Below, piece by piece: positions 1 through 11,586 of a stretch of 64,000 bases of DNA (positions are counted from its first letter, which is position 1; each line of letters opens with the position of its first letter). The notes below the pieces were generated by a model. That model was not told the origin of the DNA, searched no databases, and was given only the letters and a program-made list of their open reading frames with translations. The stretch is from Diplocarpon mali (taxonomy: Eukaryota > Ascomycota > Leotiomycetes > Helotiales > Drepanopezizaceae): NCBI GenBank assembly GCA_024741835.1, contig JAENRP010000044.1:130857-194856 (forward strand). Direction: 5' to 3'. Position numbers and translations under genes: made by a program.

Positions 1-1652
1 ATGGATTTCCGATCAATGATACGACAAGCGGAGTAGCTCCAAACATATATATCGGAAAGGTCTCGAAGGTCAACCGAATCTGCGATGCTTTCCTTAAGGT
101 ACTCAATGCCCGTACCGCCACAAACTTACAGAACATCATCACGGCCAATGTCTGCAAGTCGCCCCCAGCTCTCGAGGACGGCCTAGTAGTAGTTGCCCAA
201 CTCATGAAAGACAATCCCGAAATGGCCGACAAGGCCGTCGAGCACATCTGTTTCCTAGCCGACGTCAACAAACTCTACGACAATGCCCTCGGTCTTTACA
301 ACCTCGATCTCGCCCTCCTCGTGGCCCAACAGTCCCAGAAAGATCCTCGAGAGTACCTCCCTTTCATGCAAAACCTGCAGCAAATGCCCGAACTCCGGCG
401 CCGCTTCAGCATCGACGACTACCTTGCCCGCCACGCCAAAGCAATAACTCACCTGCGCTCCCTGGATGCCTTCCTTGAGCTACAAAGCTACACCCAAAAG
501 CATTCTCTTTACCAAACAGCGCTTTCACTCTACCGGTACAACCCTCCTGAACACGCATCTCTGACCGCCCTCTACGCCTCCTATCTTGAATCCAAGTCCT
601 CATTCAAAGAAGCCGCCTTGGCGTACGAATCCCTCCACGACTTCTCAAAAGCAACATCCTGCTACCTCGCTTCCGGCCCCACCTCCTGGCGCGAGACTCT
701 CACAGCAGCCCTCTCACAAACACCACCCCTCTCCGGAGCGGCCCTCACAGATCTCGCGACCTCCCTCAACGAGGCCCTGCTCGAGAGCAAAGACTTCTTC
801 GCCGCCGGCTCCATCCAGCTCGAGTACCTGTCCTCGATTCCCGGTGCTTGCAGAGCTTACTGCACCGGCTATTTCTTCGCGGACGCTTTGCACCTCGTCG
901 CGCTGAAGGGCGGGCCGGGTAACACGCTCAAGGAAGAGGTCATCGACCCGGCGCTGGGCGATGCGCTCGCGTCATCCACAGAGTTGTTGGCCGAATGCAA
1001 AGCCCAGCTTCTCGCGCAGGTCCCTCGCATCCGAGAGCTGCGCGCCAAAGCCATGGCTGACCCGCTGGCGTTCTACGAGGGCGAGCGAGGGGGCGGCGGC
1101 GACTTGCCGGACGACGTGAGCGTGGCCGCCAGTTCGCGCCTCAGCACCAACCGCAGCCTGTTCACCCGGTACACGGGCAAGGGGAGCCAGGGGCCGAGTC
1201 TCGGGACGGTGGGGACGGGCGTCAGTCGCGCGACGAGCAAGAACCGACGCCGAGAAGAGCGGAAGAGGGCCCGGGGCAAGAAGGGCAGCGTGTACGAGGA
1301 GGAGTACCTCGTTGCGAGTGTGGGCCGGCTGGTGGAGAGGGTCGAGAGCGTGCGGGGGGAGGTTGGCCGCTTGGTCGTGGGCCTTGTGAGGAGGGGGATG
1401 TGGCAGCGGGCGCGGGCTGTGGAGGGTGCGCTGGCGGAGGTCGTGGCGATGTGTAGGGCGTGTGTGCCCGAGGTGTTTGGCGCGGGTGAACAGCCTGCTG
1501 CTGAGGCCGTGGGGGAGGAGAGCGCCTACCGAGCCGTGGGCGGCGATGCGGTGCTGCAGGAGAGTCTCGAGGCGGCTGGGAAGCGGAGGGAGGCGCCGGT
1601 CATCGCGGCGTTGGAGAAGCTCTCTCTGCTGGGGAACCAGAGCCCGGGATAG
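1..1652 (+). CDS. ELP1: Elongator complex subunit 1 (Elp1/Iki3), 3' part
   Basis: The frame is open from the window edge to TAG at 1650-1652, so the 5' part lies outside. The about 550 visible residues match the alpha-helical C-terminal half of Elp1, the scaffold of the Elongator complex that modifies the wobble uridine of tRNAs (mcm5/ncm5 side chains) in the cytoplasm. Family-typical stretches are DPREYLPFMQNLQQMPELRR (about 310-390), the TPR-like helical repeats that follow, and a basic segment NRRREERKRARGKKGS near 1240-1290. In yeast this basic C-terminal region binds tRNA. No intron is needed in the visible part. The gene converges on the uL24m gene with only 163 bases between stop codons. 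Codon use is GC-rich at third positions toward the end. Identification is firm; only the truncation by the window limits it. Confidence 0.93.
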   Translation, partial: GFPINDTTSGVAPNIYIGKVSKVNRICDAFLKVLNARTATNLQNIITANVCKSPPALEDGLVVVAQLMKDNPEMADKAVEHICFLADVNKLYDNALGLYNLDLALLVAQQSQKDPREYLPFMQNLQQMPELRRRFSIDDYLARHAKAITHLRSLDAFLELQSYTQKHSLYQTALSLYRYNPPEHASLTALYASYLESKSSFKEAALAYESLHDFSKATSCYLASGPTSWRETLTAALSQTPPLSGAALTDLATSLNEALLESKDFFAAGSIQLEYLSSIPGACRAYCTGYFFADALHLVALKGGPGNTLKEEVIDPALGDALASSTELLAECKAQLLAQVPRIRELRAKAMADPLAFYEGERGGGGDLPDDVSVAASSRLSTNRSLFTRYTGKGSQGPSLGTVGTGVSRATSKNRRREERKRARGKKGSVYEEEYLVASVGRLVERVESVRGEVGRLVVGLVRRGMWQRARAVEGALAEVVAMCRACVPEVFGAGEQPAAEAVGEESAYRAVGGDAVLQESLEAAGKRREAPVIAALEKLSLLGNQSPG

Positions 1653-1815
1653 ACGAGAGCGCGCGAGTACAAGGAGAGACCCAACGACATGTTCGGAGTA
1701 GAAGATACAATTTCCATGTCAGGAAGAGACAGCCTGGCGTCTATCAACTTGACGAGTTTTACAACGCCACGAAATGTCCGAGATGCTGTACACTTTGTTC
1801 TACATATCATACAAA

Positions 1816-2996
1816 TCATGCCGCGACTGGCGTGGCTTCCTCACTCACATCAGCATCATCCGACCTCGACCCCATCCTACGAGCAATGACCTGCCCAATC
1901 TTAAGCAACATATCCTCGGTCAGCTTGCCCTTGCCCAGCTTCTTCCTCTCCTTCCGAGCCTTGCGGTTCGCTTCATTCAGCGGCGTCCGCATCTTCCGGA
2001 TCGTCTTCTTGCGCTCTTCCTTCTCCTGCTCCTCCTTCTCCTTCTTCTCGATGTACTCCGGCTCGTGTCTCGTTCTGAAGATCGAGTACCGGTTCCTCAG
2101 CTCGTCAATCACACTCCCGGGCATCGGGGGCGTCAGAAGTGTCGGCACGAACGTCCGGGCCTCGACTTCCATACGCAGCGTGTCGTTTGCGTAAACCTCG
2201 TGAGTGACCTTTTCCTTTTTTGGCCAGGAAATCGGTTGGGCGATGCCCGGGATGATGCGCAGAGGTCGGCGGAAGTGGGGGGCGATCAAGTGTCGACGGT
2301 GGTCGAAGGGCTGGCGCTCGACTCTCTTGACGATTACGTCGCGCCGTTCGCCGGTTTCGGGGTCGCGGATGGCGTGGACGAGCCGAAGGTATTTGAGAGA
2401 GACGGGTTGCTCGACGGTGCGGATGGGCCGCTTGTCGGGGTCTTCTTTAGAGATCATGTAAGCTGGCACGGCTATATCCATCTATGGCGGGTAAGTGTTA
2501 GCAGGAATCGAGTTGTGTCTGAGAAAAGAGAAGGGAAGACGTGAGATCATACCATGTTGAGTCCTTTGACAGAAGCCTCCGCCCTGTTCACATCGACATT
2601 GATAACCAACCCGATTTTTCCCTTGTCCCTCCCGTGTAGAATTACCACTCGATCTCCCTTGACAATGTTGATATTCTTCGCACCCCCCCAGAAGTCCAGG
2701 ATATCCGATTTCTCCTTCCCATGCAGCGTCCGGCCCTGTGCACGCTGCATGCTGATCGTCCCATACGTCTCCACCTCGTCCCCGACATCTCTCTTCGGCG
2801 CCAAAGGACCCAGCTCGTAGTCCTCTCGCCGCACCGCGCGCGCAGTCTTCAAGGTTTTGATTTCATCGGCCCGATGGATCTGGTTTTGCTCGGCTTCAGT
2901 CCGCCACAATTGCCGGTGATACTTGTCCTTCTTCTTTGCGAGCCGCCGTGCGGCCTGCTTCTCGGCCATGATCGTACGCCGGAAGACCTTCTGCAT
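1816..2996 (-). CDS. MRPL40: mitochondrial 54S ribosomal protein uL24m
   Basis: Two exons: 2553-2996 and 1816-2481, with a 71-base intron (2482-2552; donor GTATGA, branch GCTAAC, acceptor TAG). The spliced product is about 369 residues. A basic N-terminal extension (residues 1-100) precedes a KOW motif around residues 112-148 (KGDRVVILHGRDKGKIG), the rRNA-binding hallmark of L24. The C-terminal part has the EYIEKKEKEEQEKEERKK charged helix seen in fungal mitochondrial homologues. It should act in the mitochondrial large ribosomal subunit. The splice falls just after the Met codon of GLNM and continues MDIAVPAYMIS, so the KOW domain is interrupted within the following beta strand. The first Met at 2996 is taken because upstream sequence shows no further conserved residues. 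Convergent with ELP1. Confidence 0.9.
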
Positions 2997-3413
2997 GGTG
3001 GCAGAACGGAGGGCGGATGGACGTTGAGCATGCGAGTTGAGTGTGGTCGATTAGGACTTTTGGGCGGGAGAGCTCCGGCTTGAGACGCTAGGGGAATCTA
3101 TGTTCCGAGCCTGCACGTGACACGGCGTTTCCACGGGCAAATGAGATGGAGATGGAGAACGGGCGGATGAGCCGAGCAATGAAGGGGTATAGTCTCGACA
3201 CGGCCAGGCGGACGAAACTCTACTTTGTGCTGTGGACTGTGTATGGATCCACGGGGATCAAGAGGGCCATGGATTCTGTTGCTATCACACTAGGTGATTG
3301 TGTACATGTTCTCACACCTGACGCCAGCTGGTGTCTGCTCGTTGCAATGGGAGAAGTCCTGCAGACATGGGGGCAGAGTCTGATGTACTCGGTAAGCGAG
3401 GCACCGGTGGAGG

Positions 3414-3448
3414 CCAGACCAGATCAGACCAGACCAGACCAGACCAGG
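3414..3448 (+). repeat. short tandem repeat (CAGAC)n
   Basis: Imperfect head-to-tail copies of CAGAC/CAGAT, about seven units. A related CCAGAT run is at about 3680-3700. Simple-sequence repeat in intergenic DNA. Confidence 0.8.
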
Positions 3449-4014
3449 CCAAACACCGGCATCCCCAGAGTTCCCCCCGTTCCATCAAATGATTCCAATC
3501 TCGATTCTCGACCAGCCAGATGTTTCCTTGGCAGCGGTTGTTTACTGTTGATTATTTGTTGATTATTTATGCCTTACGGGACTCGGCAGCATGTGTTCTG
3601 CCTCGCTCTCGCAGGAGCCCCGACTGCGCCTCGGGATGCGCGTCAACATGGGACTCCAGCGGCTCCAGGTCCAGGTTCGGCTCCAGATCCAGATCCAGAT
3701 CAACTTCTGAGGAAAAAGGCCATCCATCGATGCTCTCCCTGATACCCTCTTGACTGGATATTGATTTGTGGTCACAGGACGTAGGGTCTCGTCCCGGCTT
3801 TCCACACGGCTTGGTACTGGTAGGCAGCTCTCTGCTGTACCAGGACTCTGGTGCGAGCGGAATGCGAGGATGGGTAGGTCCCTTGACGTTTGGGTCCGGG
3901 ACAGAGACGTGTACCGCAACCCTGAAGCATAATTTACAATCTGATATTGGGGCTAAATTGATAACGGTCATGAAGGGCGTGCTCCGATAGGGGTACAGAT
4001 GCGTGGGTGTGCGT

Positions 4015-4108
4015 CGCATGTAGGTATGTATGTATGTTTGCATGTATGTATGTACCAATGTGTGTGTGTATGTAAGTATCGATCGGATGCATGTATGTAT
4101 CGTATGTT
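4015..4108 (+). repeat. (TATG)n microsatellite, interrupted
   Basis: Tetranucleotide TATG/TGTA copies with interruptions and an internal (TG)n block around 4060-4070. Lies upstream of RHO1. Confidence 0.85.
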
Positions 4109-4720
4109 GGAGTCGTCGCCCTCGGAGTGCTGGTAAAGAAAGACCCTCTCTGCCGTGGGCCACCGACTCCCACACATGAAGGCCTGCAACAATCGATCAT
4201 TCACGAGTCTTCTCTTACCCAGACGTGAAGACATGGTGAGGCGGGTGAAAGAGTTCGCTATCAAATTGCTAGCGCCGCATCGAGAGCTCTTCTGTTCTCA
4301 TATATAGCTCGGGAAAGGTCATCAAACACATGCAAAATAAGACCAAGGAAAACAAAAACACCAGCAGATCATTCCACCTGGGTGATTTTACAACAACAAA
4401 GAAAACCCGCCCCTGGGAATGTGCCATTTCTTCAGCTGCTTACCGGATCTTATTATATGGCCTTATAGTATGCCCTAGTCGAGAATCTATCCTCCCCCAT
4501 TCCCCCATCCCCCCCACCGCCTTCAAGACCGCACTGACTTGTGAGGTGGATGTCCTCAGGCACACCCGCTAGTCCTATCCAGTTGCCTCGTCTTTCAACT
4601 CCAACTTCAACTCTCAACCCAAACACCTCTCACCCGCCATCTTCTCTTGATACCCAGACCACAAAACGTCCACCACGAGCTCCGAAACACTTCTCCTTCA
4701 CTACCAACCTCACTTGCAGA

Positions 4721-5682
4721 ATGGCGGAGATTCGCAGAAAACTTGTCATTGTCGGTGACGGAGGTTAGTAACTCGCTCCATGATCTCTCGACTGACAAGG
4801 CTAATGAGCTTGCCAGCCTGTGGAAAGACCTGTCTGTTGATGTAAGCTCCTCCATCTGCTTCGGCTGTATTTCTACTCACTCGAGCCCAGTGTCTTCTCC
4901 AAGGGTACATTTCCAGAGGTAAGCATCAAACCCAGCTCCGGGGACCGCCCGAGCCTACCTCGCGCGCGGCTTCATCAACGACGATCCACTTCTCCCGTAG
5001 ACTCGACACAGAAGAATATGGAGCTGATATCGCCCGATCTTAGGTCTATGTCCCAACCGTCTTCGAGAACTACGTTGCCGATGTTGAGGTCGATGGAAAG
5101 CACGTCGAGTTAGCTCTGTGGGATACGGCTGGACAAGAAGATTACGACCGTCTTCGACCCCTCTCATACCCCGATTCGCACGTCATCCTCATCTGCTTCG
5201 CCGTCGATTCCCCAGATTCCCTCGATAACGTTCAGGAGAAGGTGCTGCTACCCCTATATCCTCCCACTCTGCTCAGGAGAGACGAACCTGCTGACACGTC
5301 CTCAACTGCAGTGGATTTCCGAAGTCCTACACTTCTGCAGTGGCCTCCCGATCATTCTCGTCGGTTGCAAGATGGATCTTCGTTTCGACCAGAAGACCAT
5401 CGAAGAACTCCATAAGACCAGCCAGAAGCCCGTCACCCCCGAGCAGGTACGATGCACACGTCATCCGTTCCAGCACCGAAGTCAAGAGGACGACTTTGGC
5501 GGGCTCGCAGAACGATGCTGACAGAGACGCAGGGTGAGGAGATCCGCAAGAAGATCGGCGCTTACAAGTACCTGGAATGTTCAGCAAAGACAAATGAGGG
5601 CGTCCGAGAGGTGTTTGAACATGCTACCCGTGCTGCACTCCTGACCAAGAAGAAGAAGGAGAAGAAGTGCATTGTCCTGTAA
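4721..5682 (+). CDS. RHO1: Rho-type small GTPase Rho1
   Basis: Six exons: 4721-4763, 4817-4841, 4891-4918, 5044-5241, 5312-5446, 5533-5682; total 192 residues, the usual Rho1 length. All junctions keep phase and restore the family sequence. Visible motifs: P-loop GDGACGKT (residues 12-19), effector region [10 protein letters not shown] with Thr37, switch II DTAGQE with Gln63, CKMDL and ECSAKT base-binding motifs, a polybasic KKKKEKK tail and the CaaX box CIVL, which predicts geranylgeranylation. Rho1 drives beta-1,3-glucan synthase, protein kinase C cell-wall signalling and actin polarity at the plasma membrane. The P-loop is split over the first two exons, and exons 2 and 3 are only 25 and 28 bases, so automatic gene finders could miss them. 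The 3' flank beyond 5682 is noncoding. Confidence 0.96.
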
Positions 5683-7423
5683 AGCTACCGCTATTGACCT
5701 CCTTCTCTAATGCGATCGGCTTCTCAGTGTACGACCTGGGTGACACGGATGCTTCAGGATGGGACAAGGTGCATGCAGCTTGTGCAGTGCCCATCTTTCG
5801 GCGTCGATCAATCAATTTCCCTGATACTCTGTGGATCACCACACACAACGTCCCTATACACACACCCGTCTTCTTCGTCACTTAGCTCGTCACTTAGTTC
5901 GGATACATCTTGGTATGGGAGGGCTCTTTCTTTCTCGCTATGCTGCGCGATTTCTTCTCTGTCTCTCGGAATGCGTTTGCCATCTCTTTGAGTGTGTCTC
6001 TCCTTTTTCTTTTCTTGCTTTCGGGAGCGGCTGCTGAATCCGCGAGGCCATGGTCCCGTTGCTTCGTCGCTTCTTTGGTTCGTCGATACACAAGGACAGG
6101 CTGGGAGACTGAATACGCATTTTTGTAACGGTGTAATAGCAATAGGCGTACTTAGTCTATAAAGAGATGATTTTGAGGATTGTTTGTTCCTGCGAACTTG
6201 GCGTGTTGGATTTGGCTTTGGGTGAAAGTCTAATGATTAAGGTGTTTTTAAACCTCCCGAGGTCTTCAACCTTGCCATTCTTTCGGTACGTCGAGCCATG
6301 AAATCGGACAGAGACAGACAGCCAATTCTCCGGGCAGATCGATTGGGGTGTTCTTTCTGGGATGCGTCATTCAGCGCGAGGACCCAGATACGGGACAAAC
6401 ACCGGACGCCCCGATGCCACCGACAAAGCAGATTCGTGCTAGCCTGCCGAACCGGCTATCGAGGCGGATACAAATTCTCAACATCCTCTTTTCTGGCCCG
6501 CGTCTGGCAACAGCCAGCTGAGCTCATCTATGACTCTGCTGCATTGCTAATATTCATGGCTAGGCGGTTACACTCGTCCTCGACCCCGTGTGCTGGGCTC
6601 TTGCTGGATCATGTACGTAGGTCTCCGCATGGGCAGCTCTTGTCTACTCGTCGGGACGCCCAACTGCATAGGCATCGGCGGTAGGTAGGATGCTGCATGT
6701 AAGTCCTGGAGCCTTCGTGGAGACTAGTGGAGAGTGCGCAGAGCTCGGCTGAGACGGTTGAGAGTGGAGAGGCCTGGAACGGTAGCAGGGGCGCAGGAAG
6801 TGATCGTTGAGACGTCTGGCTCACTAGGGACATCATGCTCAGGAGGAAGTTTCGTCGGATGTCTATGTCTGAGAGGAGCGAGCCGGTTCACGATGCGGTT
6901 GAGGGACTCCACAAGATTGAGGCTGGAGTCCATGCTGCTGCGGTAGGGATGTCTTCGCCTGGCGAGAGCTCAGCACGTAACTTGTAAGTCGATTTTGTGC
7001 TAGCAAACAAACATCGAGGGCTAGAGGGCTGATGGGGCCGATACGACTCGGGTGGGAATTCAACGGCCTCTTAATCAGAGCACGCGAGAGTCTGCGAGAG
7101 CGAGAGGCGAGAAATCCGAGTCGACCGGCCTCCTTTTTCTAGCTGGGAAAAGGGAGACCAGGCCTCACTCGAATTCTCGAGCTTCCCATGTCACGAGACA
7201 TCGCGATTCACCACCGTCGCCCATCGCTCTTCAAGCTAGCGGTCCCTCCCGCCTCAGCTTCACCCTTCGGTCCGCCGGCCTCGTCCACCTCACATCCCCA
7301 TCCCCTCCCCCGTTCTCCCGACGCCTTGTCCGCCTCGTCCGTCTCCTCTCGAAACCCCAGTCCATCAACATACACCACGCAGCATCACTCGATACAACTC
7401 AATACAACTCACCACGAACCAGC
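5683..7423. other. intergenic region downstream of RHO1
   Basis: Holds the RHO1 3' UTR (T-rich stretches 5870-6170) and then about 1.2 kb with no ORF resembling a known protein on either strand. A C-rich, ATG-poor stretch at 7200-7420 looks like a 5' leader for the putative gene at 7424. Confidence 0.55.
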
Positions 7424-8270
7424 ATGTGCCTCGAGACGACCACGACCTACGAAACCTGCGCGGCCGTCCGCACGCACCTCCACGTCTGCGCTTCGCACAT
7501 CGCGCACACGCGCCTCCAGCTGGATAACGAGCCCTGCCCTGCCCTGCGCCGCAAGGTGCAGAACCCAGGCCACAAAGGCTGGGACCGCTGCCGCTGCCGC
7601 TGCTCCGAGATGCCTCACGGCTGCGAGCGGAGCCGGAGTCGGGGCTATGGGGAGGGAGGAAGCACGTGGGGCTTTGAGAAGGAGGCGAGGGTTTCGTGTG
7701 AGTGTTCTGTGAGTTTTGTGTCTTATCCCTCTCTCTCCTCGTTGGGGGAGGGATGGATGGTGAGATCGCGGTCAGAGCTGGTGCTGATGTCTTGCAGTGA
7801 AGGGCACGACGGCAGCAGCTGCCGAGCAGGAGAAGGAGGGCGGTGATCAGAACCACGACCAGCGGCCCCGGGGCAGCGGCGGGCATTGGGAGGAGAAGAG
7901 AGAGCGGGGAGGCGCCGCGAACCTCGGCTCTGACGAGTGCGGACTCTCCAATCGCCCTCTGCATGCCTGCGTGCTTGTTTCGCGAGCTGACGGGGTGTCG
8001 GCAGTATCCACGAGCAGAGAATGGAGGAGACGCATCCTGCGCTTGAGGAAAATATCAATGGCCAGGTTAAGAGGTGCGAATCACCAGCCGCTCTGTTCTC
8101 CCCAGAAAGACTGGGTGTTGATGCTGATGACGGTGGTGTGGTGCAGACGCAAGACCAGGCAGTCGGACGGGGCCCCTCTGGAAAACGACGAGGCCATTGT
8201 TATCCCGGACGGAGACCGGGGCAATTTCGTGTCCGCGCTGCCGCATGAGGACTTTGAGATGGGATCCTAG
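7424..8270 (+). CDS. hypothetical Cys-rich protein, gene model uncertain
   Basis: I do not recognise this gene. From ATG 7424 a Cys/His-rich segment of about 90 residues begins MCLETTTTYETCAAVRTHLH and carries repeated Cys (RCRCRCSE). An intron is likely at 7698-7797 (donor GTGAGT, acceptor TTGCAG). The frame then continues as KGTTAAAAEQEKEGGDQ and stays open to TAG at 8268-8270, ending in an acidic tail. Composition is fungal-coding-like at the start and end. The middle (about 7960-8190) is ambiguous because another frame (8021-8165) also reads like protein, so a second intron may exist. There is no signal peptide at this start. It could be a small Cys-rich regulatory protein, or an expressed noncoding locus. 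Confidence 0.4.
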
Positions 8271-9384
8271 AATCATGGTCCGGGAAACTTTGTGTCCTCG
8301 GTGCCTGGTATAGAGAGGCTCATGCTTTGGATCTCGGTGCGGGCGCGCCCGACAGTCCTCGAGGATCTTCGTGGTGTTTTCTGGCGTGTGGGGAAGCTTC
8401 TAACTGGAGTTTTTGGGTGATGATACCGCTGCTACTGATACCGATACTACGTCTGCTGTCTGCTGAAATGTCACTTGCTCTCCGGACTATGTTTTCTGCA
8501 TCGCGAGTCCACGTGGGACATTCTGACTCGCCAGAGTCGATCCCGGCGGAAGAGGAGATTGGCAGCAATCAAGTTTGATCTTCATGTTCCCGCGTTGCTC
8601 GACCTGTGTTTTCTATGCTGTTAAGCGTGACCACTACCTGTCCATCCATGATCAAGTGAGCCGTACTACGTCTTCTCGAGACGAGCGGACTCGATCTTCG
8701 GGTGAGCAGGGTGGCCAAGTACTGGGTGTGAGCGCTGCATCCTTACGTCGAGGAAACCTCTGGCAATATCTGCAGTGAGGGCGATGGGAAGCGGTGCCAT
8801 CGCAGAGACGCGGCACGCTTACTCGCCTACCACGAAAAACCACCCAGCACTGAAGCCCTTCGCACCCCAACTGCCCAAACCTCCCTCCACGCAGAAGAAG
8901 AGCGACGACGACAGCAACGAAGAACCGAACAAGCCCCCGTGGCGGCATCGTGTCTAGTCTGGCCTCTGTGGGAGCGGGGGCTACGGCTGCGGCGGAGCTC
9001 TACTGCCGTCTCACGCATCCGATGCCTTTCCGGAGTGTTTTTTCTTTTTTTCTTTTTTTTTCTTTTGGCTTTCCGAACTTTTCGCAGAAGAAGCGTTTCG
9101 CTCTCTTTCTTTCTCCCTGTGCGGCCCTCGTCAGAAGGCTCTATCCCATCTCGTTCCGGTTCGGGTTGATTTCGAAGGCAAGGTGCCTGCTCACGGGTAG
9201 AGATAAGAGAGAGGTGAGCGGAGGGGTACGGGTGGGAGGGGGGTCATCGAGTCCTATCATCACGAGAATCTACAAGGGATGGGAGCTTGCTCGTCTGTTG
9301 CTATCAGGACTTGAGAGAGTTGGGATGCAGATTTTCCTATCTCTCCGACGCTCTGATTTTGGAGGTTTGGGGGTCTATCGTACT

Positions 9385-9408
9385 GAAAATGAAAATGAAA
9401 ATGAAAAT
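9385..9408 (+). repeat. (GAAAAT)4 tandem repeat
   Basis: Four perfect hexamer copies followed by GAAAATAAAA-like A-rich sequence. Confidence 0.9.
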
Positions 9409-10411
9409 AAAACATATATATCTTTCCAGAGGTAGATTCCTCCGGCTTCCTGGCCCGGCACGGTGCTCCCATCCTCCCACTTCGGATCCCTCAAAGCCGT
9501 GCCAGGGCTTCGCAGCGAGATCTCCGAAATCCGCCCCAGGTGACGAGGCAGGTCTCCTGCTGGTTCTGGGACAAGGAGACTCGAGGAGAATCCGTGAGCT
9601 GGCCTCTCACCTCGTCAGGGTGCGGCGGACTCCGAGCGGCACGTGTCTCCTGGGGTGAGCGCAGCTCTCCGCCTCTCGGCCAGCATTTGTGGAGAGAGAA
9701 CCAGAGATTCCTTGTCCCATTCAACAGCTCCACCAGAGGAGCTACGCGCGTCTCCTTCATAGAAGCCGCACGGTTTCGGTCAACGATGCCTGCCCCGCCG
9801 CCCAAGCGTGAGATCCGGCCATCTCCTATCCAGGACCCCATCGCAGACCATCCCCGGACCAGATATGTGCCAAAAGAGCCGAGGCGTGATTAGGCGCGCG
9901 GTACGTGACTCCGCGACGGGCGTTTGGCCCAGGTAGCCGAGCTCCAACCGCGGCTCGCGCTCTGTTGACATCCCGCGCCGAAGCGAGACCAGCCCTTAGT
10001 CGGGTTCGCTAGCCGGCTCCTCGCTGCTGGGTGGTGGGTTTACGGATCTGACAGCCTAGAACCAGACAGCCTTTTTCTGAACCAGAAAAACCAGGGGTCG
10101 TCTGTGACGCTGGCATTCGCGCACCGCACTACACAGCACACAGCTTGATCACATCCCTAACGCGAGGAGTCCCGAGCAGCCAGGTCGAGGCGGTGGATCT
10201 GCTGCCACCGGGCGGGAAACCCCCTCGCGTCCCTCCAGCAGTCCACCTCCCTACCCGCTACGACCGAGAGCCGCGTCCTCCCAATCCGGCTTCTGCTGTG
10301 CCCGCTGCGCCGCGGATCGAGACGGCGCGCGACTCGCTCCTGTGCACGTTCTGCTAGGTGTGGCCTCGCTTGCCACCCCTGCCCCGTATGTCGAGAAGGG
10401 AGACGGGCAAG

Positions 10412-10454
10412 ATGTGTGTGTGTGTGTGGGTGTATCTGTGCGTGTGTGTGTGTC
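10412..10454 (+). repeat. (TG)n microsatellite, interrupted
   Basis: Two TG runs separated by GGTGTATC; continues as TGGTG-rich sequence to about 10475. Confidence 0.9.
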
Positions 10455-11586
10455 GGTGATGTGGTGTGGTGTGAGCTGGGCAGGGTAGGGAATTCCGAGA
10501 GATAGTTTCAGGCTCGATCAGATCGGCCTCCGCGGAAGGCGCGTGATGGTCTTCTTGGGGGTTTGCTTGGGTGAGTGAACCGAGGGGGCTCGTCGCGTGG
10601 GTCCAGGAAAGACGTTGGGGATCTCTCTGCTCCTGCTGTGTTTCTAGAAAGGGGTTTGCCTGATTTCCCTTCCGTGTTCTTTCAACGCTTTCTAGTTATG
10701 CTTGATGATCACGTCTTTGGCTCTTGTTCTGGCCTGGGCCGCTAATCTTTCTGATGATTTTCTCGAAACGTTTCGTGTAGGTCTGTATACCGGGTTACAC
10801 AATGGGCTTGTTCTCGGCAAGTAAACGGCGTTTCGCTAAATTTGTAATCCGCGTATCTTCTTGGAAGGCGCAGGTCGTGGCGATCAAGCTTGAGAGGGAC
10901 TGAAGATGCTTGGACGAGGCATGCGTATGCGAGATAAGTCAACCAGACGGGGTGCGTGGATAGCTGATGCACGATCGGTACCTGTCAGCAGGATCGCGCT
11001 GAGGGATTCAGTCCTGCTGAAAACGGCGAAAGACACACTCGGCGAGTCTCTGCTTCCGATTGCTAGGATGTGACTTCTCTGTTCAAGATGAGCGGTGCAT
11101 TTTCGGCTTCTACATAATCTTCGTCGGTTAGAAACTGGAGGTAAATAAACAAGCGGAAACGTTCTTGTCATTCGCATCGTACATCGTCTTAGCCGCATAC
11201 CATCTACCACGATTGCTGCAGACTAGCCTTCGGATTCTCGTTGATTTGAAGTCGGTGTGTGACTGTCATCTCCACGGGTTGATTGAGTGTACGGGCCGGA
11301 GGGCTCGGGATCCCTTAGGACAGAGCCACGAGACTTTGGGGATCTGCTCCCCTGGAACTACGTATGAGGATGGCTTGCGTCCTTCTTTTCTTGCGTTTGG
11401 CAACTGGGCGGCAGCTTCGATTGACAGAAAGAAATGCTGGAATCTGTATTGGATTGGCTTTTTGGAAAGATCCTGGGCAAGACGATATATCCCACAAGTG
11501 GGCGTCGGCCGACGTGAATACTGGCTACTTGGAATGCCACCTTGATTGATTGATAGAGCCCCCACAAAAAATCCGTGGAACCGAAG

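Larger units (their letters stand above)
2997..4720. other. intergenic region between uL24m and RHO1
   Basis: About 1.7 kb upstream of both divergently transcribed genes. It holds simple repeats (3414-3448 and 4015-4108) and a CT-rich stretch just before the RHO1 start (4560-4720), as is common in fungal promoters and 5' leaders. ORFs here (for example 3146-3562) run through the repeats and resemble nothing known. No gene is supported. Confidence 0.6.
8271..11586. other. long gene-poor region
   Basis: 3.3 kb without a convincing gene. One short C-ending-codon-rich ORF at 8781-8957 (58 residues, Pro/Lys/Asp-rich) reads somewhat like a terminal exon, but I cannot attach it to a start. The rest holds poly-T (9037-9066), a GAAAAT repeat (9385-9408) and a TG microsatellite (10412-10454). 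No tRNA-like B-box arrangement was noticed. Confidence 0.5.

Noticed and set aside
1774..2544. 256-codon plus-strand ORF
   Set aside because: Antisense to the uL24m gene; Leu/Arg runs mirror its Lys/Glu-rich sense sequence and it crosses that gene's intron.
3146..3562. 138-codon plus-strand ORF with PDQTRPDQTRP
   Set aside because: The repeat comes from a CAGAC microsatellite; no similarity to any known protein and poor codon bias.
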